64,000 bases of DNA from Pararoseomonas sp. SCSIO 73927 (lineage in GTDB: Bacteria > Pseudomonadota > Alphaproteobacteria > Acetobacterales > Acetobacteraceae). A model generated the notes under the pieces. That model was not told the DNA's origin, made no database searches, and worked only from the letters and a program-made list of their open reading frames with translations. Positions within the stretch are counted from its first letter, which is position 1. Each line of letters opens with the position of its first letter. The translations under genes and the position numbers were made by a program. Positions 15,514-23,879 of this stretch are shown piece after piece. The DNA lies in contig NZ_CP146232.1 in NCBI RefSeq assembly GCF_037040815.1, positions 3,218,501 through 3,282,500 on the forward strand, given 5' to 3'.

Positions 15514-18066
15514 ATGGACATCCCGCCGGTGCCGCCCGCGCGCCCGGCCCGGAAGCGGGAGCGCCCGCGCCGGGGGATCTGGCTGCGGCGCACCGCCGGC
15601 TTCGTCGTCGCCGTCGGGATGATCGGCGTGATCTTCGGCTCCATCGCTGCCTACGGCGTGTGGCGCACCGCCACCGCGGACCTGCCGGACCACGCCTGGC
15701 TGTCGGACTACCAGCCGCCGCAGATGTCGCGCATCTACGCCGCCGACAGCCGGCTGATGGCGGAGATGGCGCTGGAGCGCCGCGTCTTCGTGCCGATCGC
15801 GGCCATTCCCCGGCGCGTGCAGCAGGCCTTCGTCTCGGCGGAGGACCAGCGGTTCTGGGACCACCACGGCGTCGATCCCATCGGCATCGCGCGCGCGGTG
15901 ATGACGAACCTGGAGCAGATGGGAACGGGGCGGCGCGCCGGCGGCGCCTCCACCATCACCCAGCAGGTCGCGAAGAACATGCTGGTGGGCGCGGACCGCA
16001 CCATCATGCGCAAGATCCGGGAGGCCATCCTGGCGCACCGCCTGGAGCAGGCGATGAGCAAGGAGCGCATTCTCGAGATCTACCTGAACGAGATCTTCCT
16101 CGGCGCCCAGGCCTACGGCGTGGCCGCCGCCGCGCAGAACTACTTCAACAAGGGCCTGGACGAGCTGACGCTGGGCGAGACCGCCTTTCTGGCGGTGCTG
16201 CCCAAGGCGCCGAACAACTACAACCCCGCCCGCTTCCCAGAGGCCGCGAAGGCCCGGCGCGACTGGGTGCTGGACCGCATGGTGGAGGACGGGGCCGTCA
16301 CTCGGCAGGAAGCCGATGCGGCCAAGCAGGAGCCGATCCAGTACCGCGGCCGCGCCCGGCCGGACATGGTGGCGGTGGGCCAGTACTTCACCGAGGAGGT
16401 GCGCCGCGACCTGAACGCCCGCTTCGGGCCGGAGCAGACGACCATGGGCGGCCTCGTGGTCCGCACCTCCATGGACCCGAAGCTGCAGGACGCCACCGAG
16501 AGGGCGTTGCGCAACCACCTGATGGCCTATGACCGCCGCCGCGGCGCCTGGCGCGGCGCGGTGACGAAGGTCTCCGCCGCCCCGGCCGACTGGATGCCGG
16601 CGCTGGAGGGCGTGCAGCGCGTCTCCGGCATGCTGCCGGAGTGGCGCCTGGCCGTGGTGCTGGAGGTGGGCGCGCGCGAGGCCCGGCTGGGCTGGGCCGA
16701 GCGCCCCGGCGGCCCCCGCTCCCCCGCCCAGCCGCGCGAGGGCCGGCTGGCGATGGAGGACGTGGCGTGGAGCCGCGTGCAGCGCGAGGGAACCCGCGCG
16801 GTCGGCGCCCGCCGCATGGCCGATATCGTGACCCCCGGCGACGTGGTGATGGTGGAGACGGTCGGCGGCAATCAGGCGGCGGCGCAGGGCCGCGCCCCGG
16901 CGCGGGAGCGGCTGGCGCTGCGCCAGATGCCGCAGGTGGAGGGCGCGGTGGTCGCGCTCGATCCCGCCACGGGCCGCGTGCTGGCCATGTCCGGCGGCTT
17001 CAACTTCGACCGGTCCTGGTTCAACCGCGCCACCCAGGCGATGCGGCAGCCCGGATCGTCCTTCAAGCCCTTCGTCTATGTCACGGCGCTGGAGCAGGGC
17101 ATCCCGCCGAACCAGCAGCTGCTGGACGCGCCTTTCGAGATGGCGACGCCTCAGGGCGTCTGGCGCCCCGGCAACTACAGCGGCAACTCCAACGGCTGGG
17201 TGACCATGCGCACCGCCGTGGAGAAGTCCCTGAACCAGGTGACGGTGCGGCTGGCGCAGGAGATCGGCATCGACAAGGTGGCCGAGACCGCCCGGCGCTT
17301 CGGGGTGATCCCGAACATGCCGCGCGTCCTCTCCATGTCGCTCGGCGCCGGAGAGACGACGGTGATGCGGATGGCCGCCGGCTACGCCTCCTTCGCCAAT
17401 GGCGGCAGGCGGGTGGAGCCGAGCCTCATCGACAGCGTGCAGGACCGCTTCGGCCACGTGGTCTGGCGCAACGACGCCCGGCGCTGCGTGGGCTGCGACC
17501 GCGACGTCGCCGCCGGCCCGCCCCAGCTGGAGGACCAGCGGCCGCAGGTGGTGGACCCGATCGCGGCCTATCAGATGGTCTCCATCCTGCAGGGCGCGAC
17601 CACGCGCGGCACGGGCGTGGCGGCGGCCAAGGGCCTGAACCGCCCCGTGGCGGGCAAGACGGGCACGACGAACGACTACTTCGACAACTGGTTCGTCGGC
17701 TTCACGCCGGACATCGTGGTGGCGGTGTGGGTGGGCTTCGACGACCCGCACAGCCTCGGCGAGGGCGAGACGGGCGGCGGCAACGCGGCCCCGATCTTCA
17801 ACGAGGTGGTGCAGGCGGCGCTGGCCGACAGCCCGCCCGTGCCCTTCCGCGCCCCGCCCGGGGTGGCCCTGGTCCGCGTCTCCACGAGCAACGGCCAGTC
17901 CATCCTGGAGCCCTTCAGGCCCGGCACGGAGAGCGCGGCCCGGCCGCCGATGGGCGGCAATGTCGGCTCCGGCGGCGGCGGGGGCGACGGTGCCTATGGC
18001 GGGGGCGGCGGATCGGGCGGGGCCACGGCCTCCGCCGTGGACAGCAGCCTGGGCGGGCTCTACTAG
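15514..18066 (+). CDS. mrcA: Penicillin-binding protein 1A (bifunctional glycosyltransferase/transpeptidase)
   Basis: 850 residues from ATG 15514; an upstream start (15421 or 15379) would lengthen a polar N-terminus. A basic cytoplasmic segment and one membrane anchor (about residues 27-48) are followed by the GT51 glycosyltransferase domain ([14 protein letters not shown] with catalytic Glu, [28 protein letters not shown]), an OB-like insert, and the transpeptidase domain with GSSFKPF (SxxK nucleophile), KSLNQ (SxN) and KTGTTN (KTG). The protein ends in a Gly/Ser-rich tail. It polymerises and cross-links peptidoglycan in the periplasm and is followed by a strong terminator. Confidence 0.95.
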   Translation: MDIPPVPPARPARKRERPRRGIWLRRTAGFVVAVGMIGVIFGSIAAYGVWRTATADLPDHAWLSDYQPPQMSRIYAADSRLMAEMALERRVFVPIAAIPRRVQQAFVSAEDQRFWDHHGVDPIGIARAVMTNLEQMGTGRRAGGASTITQQVAKNMLVGADRTIMRKIREAILAHRLEQAMSKERILEIYLNEIFLGAQAYGVAAAAQNYFNKGLDELTLGETAFLAVLPKAPNNYNPARFPEAAKARRDWVLDRMVEDGAVTRQEADAAKQEPIQYRGRARPDMVAVGQYFTEEVRRDLNARFGPEQTTMGGLVVRTSMDPKLQDATERALRNHLMAYDRRRGAWRGAVTKVSAAPADWMPALEGVQRVSGMLPEWRLAVVLEVGAREARLGWAERPGGPRSPAQPREGRLAMEDVAWSRVQREGTRAVGARRMADIVTPGDVVMVETVGGNQAAAQGRAPARERLALRQMPQVEGAVVALDPATGRVLAMSGGFNFDRSWFNRATQAMRQPGSSFKPFVYVTALEQGIPPNQQLLDAPFEMATPQGVWRPGNYSGNSNGWVTMRTAVEKSLNQVTVRLAQEIGIDKVAETARRFGVIPNMPRVLSMSLGAGETTVMRMAAGYASFANGGRRVEPSLIDSVQDRFGHVVWRNDARRCVGCDRDVAAGPPQLEDQRPQVVDPIAAYQMVSILQGATTRGTGVAAAKGLNRPVAGKTGTTNDYFDNWFVGFTPDIVVAVWVGFDDPHSLGEGETGGGNAAPIFNEVVQAALADSPPVPFRAPPGVALVRVSTSNGQSILEPFRPGTESAARPPMGGNVGSGGGGGDGAYGGGGGSGGATASAVDSSLGGLY

Positions 18067-18090
18067 GTCGGGCCAGGATGCCCCATCTCG

Positions 18091-18125
18091 GGGGCGTCCC
18101 ATCCTGGATGGGGCGCCCCTTTCAC
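18091..18125 (+). terminator. Rho-independent terminator of mrcA
   Basis: GGGGCGTCCCATCC pairs with GGATGGGGCGCCCC (one G-T pair) across a tight loop, followed by TTTCACTTT. It lies 24 bp after the PBP1A stop and before the RF2 start. Confidence 0.85.
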
Positions 18126-18178
18126 TTTCGAGAGGATCGGATCGGCGGTTCGCGCGGTCCGACTGGATCTGCCGAACC

Positions 18179-19309
18179 ATGCGTGCCGATGCCGAGGGCC
18201 TGAAGGCCCAGATCGCCGACAGCGTCGCCCTGCTGCGCCGCCACCTGAACTGGGACGCCGCCACCGTGCGCCTGCACGAGCTGAACGCGCGCGCCGAGGA
18301 CCCCTCCCTCTGGAACGACGCCGCCGAGGCGCAGAAGCTGATGCGCGAGCGCACGCGCCTGTCCGACCAGATCGACGGCGTGAAGAGGCTGGAGGGGGAC
18401 GTTCAGGACGCGCTGGACCTGATCGAGCTGGCCGAGGCAGAGGATGATGGCGGCACCGCCGACGCCGCCGTGGCCGACCTGCACCGCCTGGCCGCGGAGG
18501 CGAAGCGGCGCGAGATCGAGAGCCTGCTCTCCGGCGAGGCCGATGCCAACGACGCCTATGTGGAGGTGAACTCCGGCGCCGGCGGCACGGACGCGCAGGA
18601 CTGGGCGGAGATGATGCTCCGCATGTACACGCGCTGGGCCGAGGCGAAGGGCTACAAGGTCGCGATCACCGAGCAGAGCGAGGGTGACGAGGCCGGGATC
18701 AAGTCCGCCACCATCCAGGTCTCCGGTCCCAATGCCTATGGCTGGCTGAAGACCGAGATGGGCGTGCACCGGCTTGTCCGCATCTCGCCCTTCGGCGGCA
18801 ACGACAAGCGGCAGACGAGCTTCGCCTCCGTCTACGTCTACCCCGTGATCGACGACAAGATTCAGGTGGACATCAACCCTGCCGACCTGCGCACCGACAC
18901 CTTCCGCGCATCGGGCGCCGGCGGCCAGCACGTGAACAAGACGGAATCCGGCGTGCGCTTCACCCATATCCCGACGGGGATCGTGGTGGCCTCCACCCAG
19001 GACCGGTCCCAGCACCGCAACCGCGCCATCGCGATGGATATGCTGCGCGCCCGCCTCTACGAGCTGGAGCTGCAGAAGCGCGAGGCGGTCTCCGCAGCCA
19101 CCGAGGCGGGGAAGACCGATATCGGCTGGGGCCACCAGATCCGGTCCTACGTGCTGCAGCCCTACCAGATGGTGAAGGACCTGCGGACGGGGGTGGAGAA
19201 GGGCAACCCGGCCGCCGTGCTCGACGGCGACCTGGACGAGTTCATGGCGGCGGCACTCGCCACCCGCGTGGGCGCCACGCGGTCCGAGGCGAGCGCCAGC
19301 GCGCGCTGA
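18179..19309 (+). CDS. prfB: Peptide chain release factor 2
   Basis: 376 residues from ATG 18179. RF2 recognises UGA and UAA stop codons and triggers peptidyl-tRNA hydrolysis. The stop-codon-reading tripeptide SPF is in [10 protein letters not shown] and the catalytic GGQ in [12 protein letters not shown]. The N-terminal coiled-coil domain 1 occupies about residues 1-110. The gene is one continuous frame without the programmed +1 frameshift at codon 25 used by many bacteria, so RF2 autoregulation by UGA is absent, as is common in alphaproteobacteria. Confidence 0.96.
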   Translation: MRADAEGLKAQIADSVALLRRHLNWDAATVRLHELNARAEDPSLWNDAAEAQKLMRERTRLSDQIDGVKRLEGDVQDALDLIELAEAEDDGGTADAAVADLHRLAAEAKRREIESLLSGEADANDAYVEVNSGAGGTDAQDWAEMMLRMYTRWAEAKGYKVAITEQSEGDEAGIKSATIQVSGPNAYGWLKTEMGVHRLVRISPFGGNDKRQTSFASVYVYPVIDDKIQVDINPADLRTDTFRASGAGGQHVNKTESGVRFTHIPTGIVVASTQDRSQHRNRAIAMDMLRARLYELELQKREAVSAATEAGKTDIGWGHQIRSYVLQPYQMVKDLRTGVEKGNPAAVLDGDLDEFMAAALATRVGATRSEASASAR

Positions 19310-19313
19310 TCGG

Positions 19314-19715
19314 GTGGGCGTGAACCCCGTCGCGATCGTCTTCTGGGGTTTCATGATCGGCGTGCCGGCGCTTGCCACCACCGCGCTGGTCCGCGCCCGC
19401 CTGCGGCAGCGGGGTTGGGTGCGGGCGGAGGCGCGCGGGGTTGATCCCGAGGACCCGTCCAACCCCCACGGGCGCGGCTACGACGTGGCTTTCCAAGGAC
19501 CATCCGGCCCCGTCACCGCGACCCTGAGCGGCCCGCGTCCGGCCCAGCGCAACGCCCCGCATCGCGGGGAGGCGGTCCTCGTCGCCTACGACCCGGCCGA
19601 CCCGCGCCGGGTGGAGCTGGTCGGCCCCTGGCAGCGGGGCCTGCTGGTGGTCTGGCCGACGGTCCTGGGACTGGTCCTCCTCGGATTCCTCCTTTGGCTG
19701 AGGTCGCGGCCGTGA
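19314..19715 (+). CDS. DUF3592-like membrane protein
   Basis: 133 residues from GTG 19314, four bases after prfB. Two hydrophobic segments (about 5-25 and 107-127) flank a soluble beta-rich loop (VTATLSGPRP, EAVLVAYDPADPRRVEL), the outline of DUF3592 proteins. Function unknown. Tight spacing with prfB and an overlapping downstream start suggest one transcript. Confidence 0.7.
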   Translation: MGVNPVAIVFWGFMIGVPALATTALVRARLRQRGWVRAEARGVDPEDPSNPHGRGYDVAFQGPSGPVTATLSGPRPAQRNAPHRGEAVLVAYDPADPRRVELVGPWQRGLLVVWPTVLGLVLLGFLLWLRSRP

Positions 19716-20266
19716 GCCGCCCGCAGGACCTGCACGATCCCGGCGGCAAGGTGCGCCTGAAGATCGGCGCCGAGGTGGTGAGCCGCGCGGAGTTCTCCCC
19801 CGATGGCCGTTACCGCACCGTGCTGGAACGCCGCTGGGACGGGCTGCCCTTCGGATCCCCCGGTGTCTGCGCCTGGATCATGATGAACCCCAGCACGGCG
19901 GACGAGACGGTGGACGACCCCACCGTACGCCGCGCGCGGGACTTCACGCGCCGCTGGGGCTTCGGGGCCATGGTGGTGCTGAACGCCTTCGCCCTGCGCG
20001 CCACGAAGCCTGCCATGCTGCTGGAGGCGGAGGACCCGGTGGGGCCGGGGAACGACGCGGCGATCGCCGAATGGGCGGGGCGGGCGGAACGGCTGGTCGT
20101 CGCCTGGGGCCTGCCGCCGAAGCCGCTGCGCTGGCGCGCGGCGCAGCTGGCCGCGCTGCTGGGGGCGGCGGGCGCGAGGCCGCTGGCGCTGAAGGTGACG
20201 GCGGATGGCCAGCCCGGCCATCCCCTCTACATCGCCGGCACAACCGAACCGGTGCCCTGGCCCTGA
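19712..20266 (+). CDS. DUF1643 domain protein
   Basis: 184 residues from GTG 19712, which overlaps the TGA of the previous gene (GTGA); a TTG at 19694 is also open. The DUF1643 signatures WIMMNPSTADETVDDPT and VVLNAFALRAT are clear, as are the terminal HPLYI residues. Family function is unknown; it is often found alone near informational genes. Confidence 0.88.
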   Translation: MSRPQDLHDPGGKVRLKIGAEVVSRAEFSPDGRYRTVLERRWDGLPFGSPGVCAWIMMNPSTADETVDDPTVRRARDFTRRWGFGAMVVLNAFALRATKPAMLLEAEDPVGPGNDAAIAEWAGRAERLVVAWGLPPKPLRWRAAQLAALLGAAGARPLALKVTADGQPGHPLYIAGTTEPVPWP

Positions 20267-20355
20267 TCCGCGGGGCCGCAGCCGACAAGCCGTGACTGGA
20301 CGCGGCGCCGGGCCGTGGTCCAGGCTTCCCCCAGAAAAGAAGAGGGGAGGGAACC

Positions 20356-21327
20356 ATGATCCGTAGGCGCGAGCTTCTCGCGGGCCTGGGCGCGGCGGCG
20401 ATGCCCGTCGCCGCCGGCGCGCAGGAAGGCTACCCGAACCGTCCCATCACCATGATGGTCGGCTTCGCCCCGGGCGGCGGCACCGACATCGTCTCCCGCA
20501 TGCTTGGCCCGCGCATCCAGGAGGAGCTGGGCCAGCCCATCACGGTGGAGAACCGCCCTGGCGCCAGCGGGACCCTCGCCGCCGGCGTCGTCGCGCGGGC
20601 GAGGCCGGACGGGTACACGCTGCTGACCGGGACGGTCAGCACGCAGTGCACCGTGGCGCCGCTGATGCGGCCGCCGCCCTACGACCAGCTGCGCGACTTC
20701 ACCCCGATCATGCTGGTGGGCACCCTGCCGCTGGTGATGGTCGTGCGGGCCGAGAACCCGGCGCGCGACATCGCCGGGCTTGTCCGCTACGCCGAAACTC
20801 GCCCGGACGGGCTGAACTACGGCACGTCAGGCGTGGCCAGCCAGCAGCACCTGTCGAGCGAGCTGATGGCCCGCCGCACCGGCATGCGGATGACCCACAT
20901 CCCCTTCCGCGGCACCGGCCAGTCCGTGAACGCTCTGCTGGCGGGGGATGTGGACGTGAACATCGACACCCTCGCCACCTACCTGCCCTATATCCGGGAT
21001 GGGCGGATGCGGGCGCTGGCCACCACCCTGCCGCAGCGCGCCACCGCCCTGCCGGAGACGCCCACCGTGCAGGAGCAGGGCTTCGCCGGCTACGACATGT
21101 CCGTCTGGTACATGGTGCTCGGCCCGGCCGGGCTGCCGCCGGAGGCGCTGCGGCGGCTGGAGCGGGCCTATGCCCGCACCCTGGAGGATCCCGGCATCAA
21201 CCGCCGGCTGGTGGAGGCGGGCTACATCCCCGGCGGCGGCACGGCGGCGGCGGCGGCCGAGCTGGTGCGGCGCGACGCCGAGCGCCTGGGGCGGCTGGTG
21301 CAGGAGGCCGGGATCAGGCTGGAATAG
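20356..21327 (+). CDS. Tripartite tricarboxylate transporter (Bug-family) binding protein
   Basis: 323 residues from ATG 20356 with GAGGGA just upstream. An RRRELLAGLG Tat-like signal is cleaved near residue 22 (AGAQ). The mature protein begins with YPNRPITMMVGFAPGGGTDIVSR, the hallmark Bug/TctC N-terminus, and carries VENRPGASG and GYDMSVWYMVLGPAG. It captures a carboxylate in the periplasm; no TctA/TctB genes are adjacent, which is usual in lineages with many orphan Bug genes. Its 3' end overlaps the convergent beta-lactamase gene by 14 bp. Confidence 0.9.
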   Translation: MIRRRELLAGLGAAAMPVAAGAQEGYPNRPITMMVGFAPGGGTDIVSRMLGPRIQEELGQPITVENRPGASGTLAAGVVARARPDGYTLLTGTVSTQCTVAPLMRPPPYDQLRDFTPIMLVGTLPLVMVVRAENPARDIAGLVRYAETRPDGLNYGTSGVASQQHLSSELMARRTGMRMTHIPFRGTGQSVNALLAGDVDVNIDTLATYLPYIRDGRMRALATTLPQRATALPETPTVQEQGFAGYDMSVWYMVLGPAGLPPEALRRLERAYARTLEDPGINRRLVEAGYIPGGGTAAAAAELVRRDAERLGRLVQEAGIRLE

Positions 21328-22192
21328 CGGCGGCCACCGCCCGCCCCACCGCCGCCAGCGCGGCGTTGCGGGCGGCCAGCGGCGCCGCGCTCCCGGTCAG
21401 GTAGGCCGCGACGAGGATCGGCGCCCGCTCGGGTGGCCAGAGAATGGCGACATCGTTGTTCGTGCCGTGCCGGCCGCCGCCGGTCTTGTCGCCGCAGCGC
21501 CAGCCCGCGGGCAGGCCGGCGCGGATCTTCTCGTCCCCGGTGCGGCACCCCACCAGCCACTCCGTCAGCCGCGCGCGGGATCCGGGCGAGAGGGCCGGGC
21601 CGAGCAGCAGGCGGTGCGCCGTGCCGAGCATGGCATCCGGCGTCGTGGTGTCGCGCGGGTCGCCGGGGGTGGCCTCGTTCAGGGTCGGCTCCGTCCGGTC
21701 CAGCCGGAACTCCTCATCCCCCAGCCGCCGGGCGAAGGCGGTGAGCCCGGCGGGGCCGCCGATCACGGGGAGGAGGAGGTTCGCGGCCGGGTTGTCGCTC
21801 CAGACCACCGTGGCTTCGCAGAGCTCGCCGAGGCTCATCCCCTCCGGCCCGAGATGCCGGGCCGTGACGGGCGCGTATTCCAGCAGGTCAGAGGCCGCGA
21901 TGGGGACGCGGCGGTCCAGGCTCACCCGCCCCGCATCGGCCTCGGCCAGGATCGCGGCGGCGAGGACCATCTTGAAGGTGCTGGTGAGGGGGAAGCGCTC
22001 CTCCCCGCGCCAGGAAAAGCGCCGGCCGCTGCCGGTGTCGAGCACGGCCACGCCCAGCCGGCCGCCACCCACCTCCTCCGCCGCGCGGATGGCCGCCGCG
22101 AAGGGGGCGCCGCCGAAGGCCTCCTCCGCCCGCACGGGCGGCGCGAGGGCCGTGCCCAGCGCCAGCCCGAGAAGCACCCGCCTGTCGATCAT
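21314..22192 (-). CDS. bla: Class A beta-lactamase
   Basis: 292 residues from ATG 22192. MIDRRVLLGLALG is a Tat-like or Sec signal cleaved around residue 22. All class A elements are present: S71-T-F-K74 (nucleophile and Lys), S132-D-N134, E168-P-T-L-N172 on the omega loop, and K236-T-G238. The length suits class A enzymes (280-300). It hydrolyses beta-lactams in the periplasm. The extended-spectrum or carbapenemase disulphide position before the SxxK motif is not Cys. No AmpR-type LysR is adjacent, so expression is probably constitutive. Chromosomal and apparently resident by composition. Confidence 0.93.
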   Translation of the reverse strand: MIDRRVLLGLALGTALAPPVRAEEAFGGAPFAAAIRAAEEVGGGRLGVAVLDTGSGRRFSWRGEERFPLTSTFKMVLAAAILAEADAGRVSLDRRVPIAASDLLEYAPVTARHLGPEGMSLGELCEATVVWSDNPAANLLLPVIGGPAGLTAFARRLGDEEFRLDRTEPTLNEATPGDPRDTTTPDAMLGTAHRLLLGPALSPGSRARLTEWLVGCRTGDEKIRAGLPAGWRCGDKTGGGRHGTNNDVAILWPPERAPILVAAYLTGSAAPLAARNAALAAVGRAVAAAIPA

Positions 22193-22239
22193 CCCCGTCC
22201 CTCCCGCGGGGGCGGAGGGACCACCGGGCGGCGGGGGTG

Positions 22240-23298
22240 TCAATCCGCGCGGCGGTTGGTGAAGCGGGCGTTCCCCAGCCCCGTGCCGATCGTCAGGATG
22301 CCCCAGCGCTCCACGTCCCCCATGTTCGGGATCTCGCTCAGGCCCTGGCACACCGCGTCGTTGTGCATCAGCACGGTGGTGGCGTAGCCGCCGATCTCCG
22401 GGATGGCTTCGGCGATCTCGCGCGGCAGGTTGAAGCGGCTGCTCTCCCAGTTGCCCGGCAGGTTCTGGCCGCCGCGGTCGATGGAGCCGTCCTCCTCGAT
22501 GATCCCGGGGCAGCCGATGCCGATGAAGGGGGCCAGGGCGCGCTTCTTCGCCTCCGCCAGCGCCACCATGCCGCGCAGCATGGTGGCGATGCGCTCCACC
22601 GCCTGCTCCCGCGTCGGCCCGTCGTCCCTGTGGCGCCAGACCTCCAGCCCGACGACCCGGGCGGCGGCAAGGTTCTTTGCCTTGCGAAGGTTCAGTTCCA
22701 CCAGCCCGACGCGGATGCTCGTGCCACCGATATCCACGGCCAGCAGGCTGTCATGCCCGGCGAAGATCCAGCTCGGCGCCAGGTGCGCGGCGCCGATGAG
22801 GGCGGCCTCGTCCGGGTCGTGGACGATGGGGCGCAGCTCCACCCCCTGCGCATCCGCCTTCAGCAGCAGGGAGGCACGGCCGATGCAGATATGGCCGATC
22901 CGGCTGCCGCTCATGCCCCCGCCCACCACGATGCGCTGCGTATCCTTCCAGCCCTTCAGCTTCAGGAAGCGGCGGGTGACAGCGGCCAGCTCCTGGGAGA
23001 ACTCCTCCATCGCCGTGTGGATCAGGGCCGCGGCCTCGTGCCGCTCGTCCTTCAGCAGCCGCTCCAGGCGCCGCCAGGAGATGTCGTCGCTCGGCTCGTC
23101 CCCGAGGGGGTCGTCCTCGCCCAGCTTGCGCAGGCGGTCGCGCCACTCCTCCAGCGTGGCGCGGAAGGCGCGCTTGCTGGCGCGGTCGCCGATGAAGCCC
23201 TCCTTGTCGCGCAGCTCGGCGTTGTAGGCGTCCAGCACAACGCTGGTGAGCCGCGCGGCGCCGTGGCCGGCGACGGGCGGCGCGGGGGTTTCGGGCAT
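22240..23298 (-). CDS. ROK-like sugar kinase with circularly permuted order
   Basis: 352 residues from ATG 23298. The actin-like ATPase motifs are all present but in swapped order. The adenosine-side block, normally near the C-terminus, comes first: RIVVGGGMSGSRIG (122-134) and HDPDEAALIGAAHL (160-173). The phosphate-1 loop, normally at the N-terminus, follows: LLAVDIGGTSIRVGLV (185-200), then FIGIGCPGI (258-266), HNDAVC with the likely catalytic Asp314, and TIGTGLGNA (336-344). The ROK zinc-binding Cys motif is absent. Substrate unknown. It is monocistronic and divergent from the Nif11-like gene. Confidence 0.8.
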   Translation of the reverse strand: MPETPAPPVAGHGAARLTSVVLDAYNAELRDKEGFIGDRASKRAFRATLEEWRDRLRKLGEDDPLGDEPSDDISWRRLERLLKDERHEAAALIHTAMEEFSQELAAVTRRFLKLKGWKDTQRIVVGGGMSGSRIGHICIGRASLLLKADAQGVELRPIVHDPDEAALIGAAHLAPSWIFAGHDSLLAVDIGGTSIRVGLVELNLRKAKNLAAARVVGLEVWRHRDDGPTREQAVERIATMLRGMVALAEAKKRALAPFIGIGCPGIIEEDGSIDRGGQNLPGNWESSRFNLPREIAEAIPEIGGYATTVLMHNDAVCQGLSEIPNMGDVERWGILTIGTGLGNARFTNRRAD

Positions 23299-23606
23299 GG
23301 TTCTCGTGTCTTCCCGGAATGCGCGGGGACAACGCGCCCGCCCCGTTCCGGTTCAACGGCGGGTCTCTCCGGCCCGGGGACGGGGCCGGGCATGGGGCCG
23401 GCCGGTTCCCATCGGGCATGACCCATGGGGCGTGAATAGATGCCGGCTATGGCGGCGATACCCTGGGAGCGGCTGTCGCGCGGCCCTGTCCTATGGGAAT
23501 TGTCGGGCAGGAGCAGGAGCAGGAGCGGCTGCGCCTGAGGATGACGGGTGGCCTGGCCGCCGCCGCCGTCAGCGCTATCCTGACCGCCGAGGACGAGGAG
23601 ACGCCC
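23299..23606. other. Divergent intergenic region with possible upstream start
   Basis: This 308-bp gap separates the ROK-like gene (minus) from the Nif11-like gene (plus). An in-frame ATG at 23541 and ATG/GTG codons at 23493 could extend the plus-strand protein with an Ala-rich segment; GTG 23607 is preferred because of its GAGGAG site. No clear promoter was assigned. Confidence 0.35.
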
Positions 23607-23870
23607 GTGACAAGCGAGACGCAGCGCCTGAAGCAGGACCTGGAGGCCGATGCCGCGCTGCGCGCGCGCCTCGCCCCCGCGCTTGATGGCACCGCCGGCC
23701 CGGAGGCTGCCGCTGCCCTGCTGCGGGCTGCCGGCTACAACATCGCGCCCGCTGATCTTCCGCGGCCCGCGCCGGGACCGCGGCGCCTGGACCCCGCCGA
23801 TCTGGACCGGGTGGCCGGCGGCGCCAACCCCACCAGGAACCTGAAGAGCCCCTTCGACGAGCCGCTCTGA
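23607..23870 (+). CDS. Nif11-like small protein with double-glycine motif
   Basis: 87 residues from GTG 23607, preceded by GAGGAG six bases upstream. The N-terminal half (QRLKQDLEADAALRARL...AAALLRAAGYNI) looks like a Nif11/NHLP leader helix pair, where DLxxDxxLRxxL and a GY motif are usual. Near the C-terminus comes LDRVAGGA, a double-glycine processing-type motif, leaving a tail of about 15 residues after it. In RiPP systems such leaders guide modification and ABC peptidase export. No modifying enzyme, peptidase or exporter is adjacent, so the product and fate are unknown. Confidence 0.6.
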   Translation: MTSETQRLKQDLEADAALRARLAPALDGTAGPEAAAALLRAAGYNIAPADLPRPAPGPRRLDPADLDRVAGGANPTRNLKSPFDEPL

Positions 23871-23879
23871 CGGCCGGCC

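Noticed and set aside
18179..18300. Programmed frameshift in prfB
   Set aside because: The RF2 frame is continuous from ATG to the coiled-coil domain and there is no in-frame UGA near codon 25.
14221..18354. Open frame of 1377 codons on the minus strand
   Set aside because: Antisense to the amidase, PBP1A and start of RF2; no domain, low-complexity His/Arg/Gly content.
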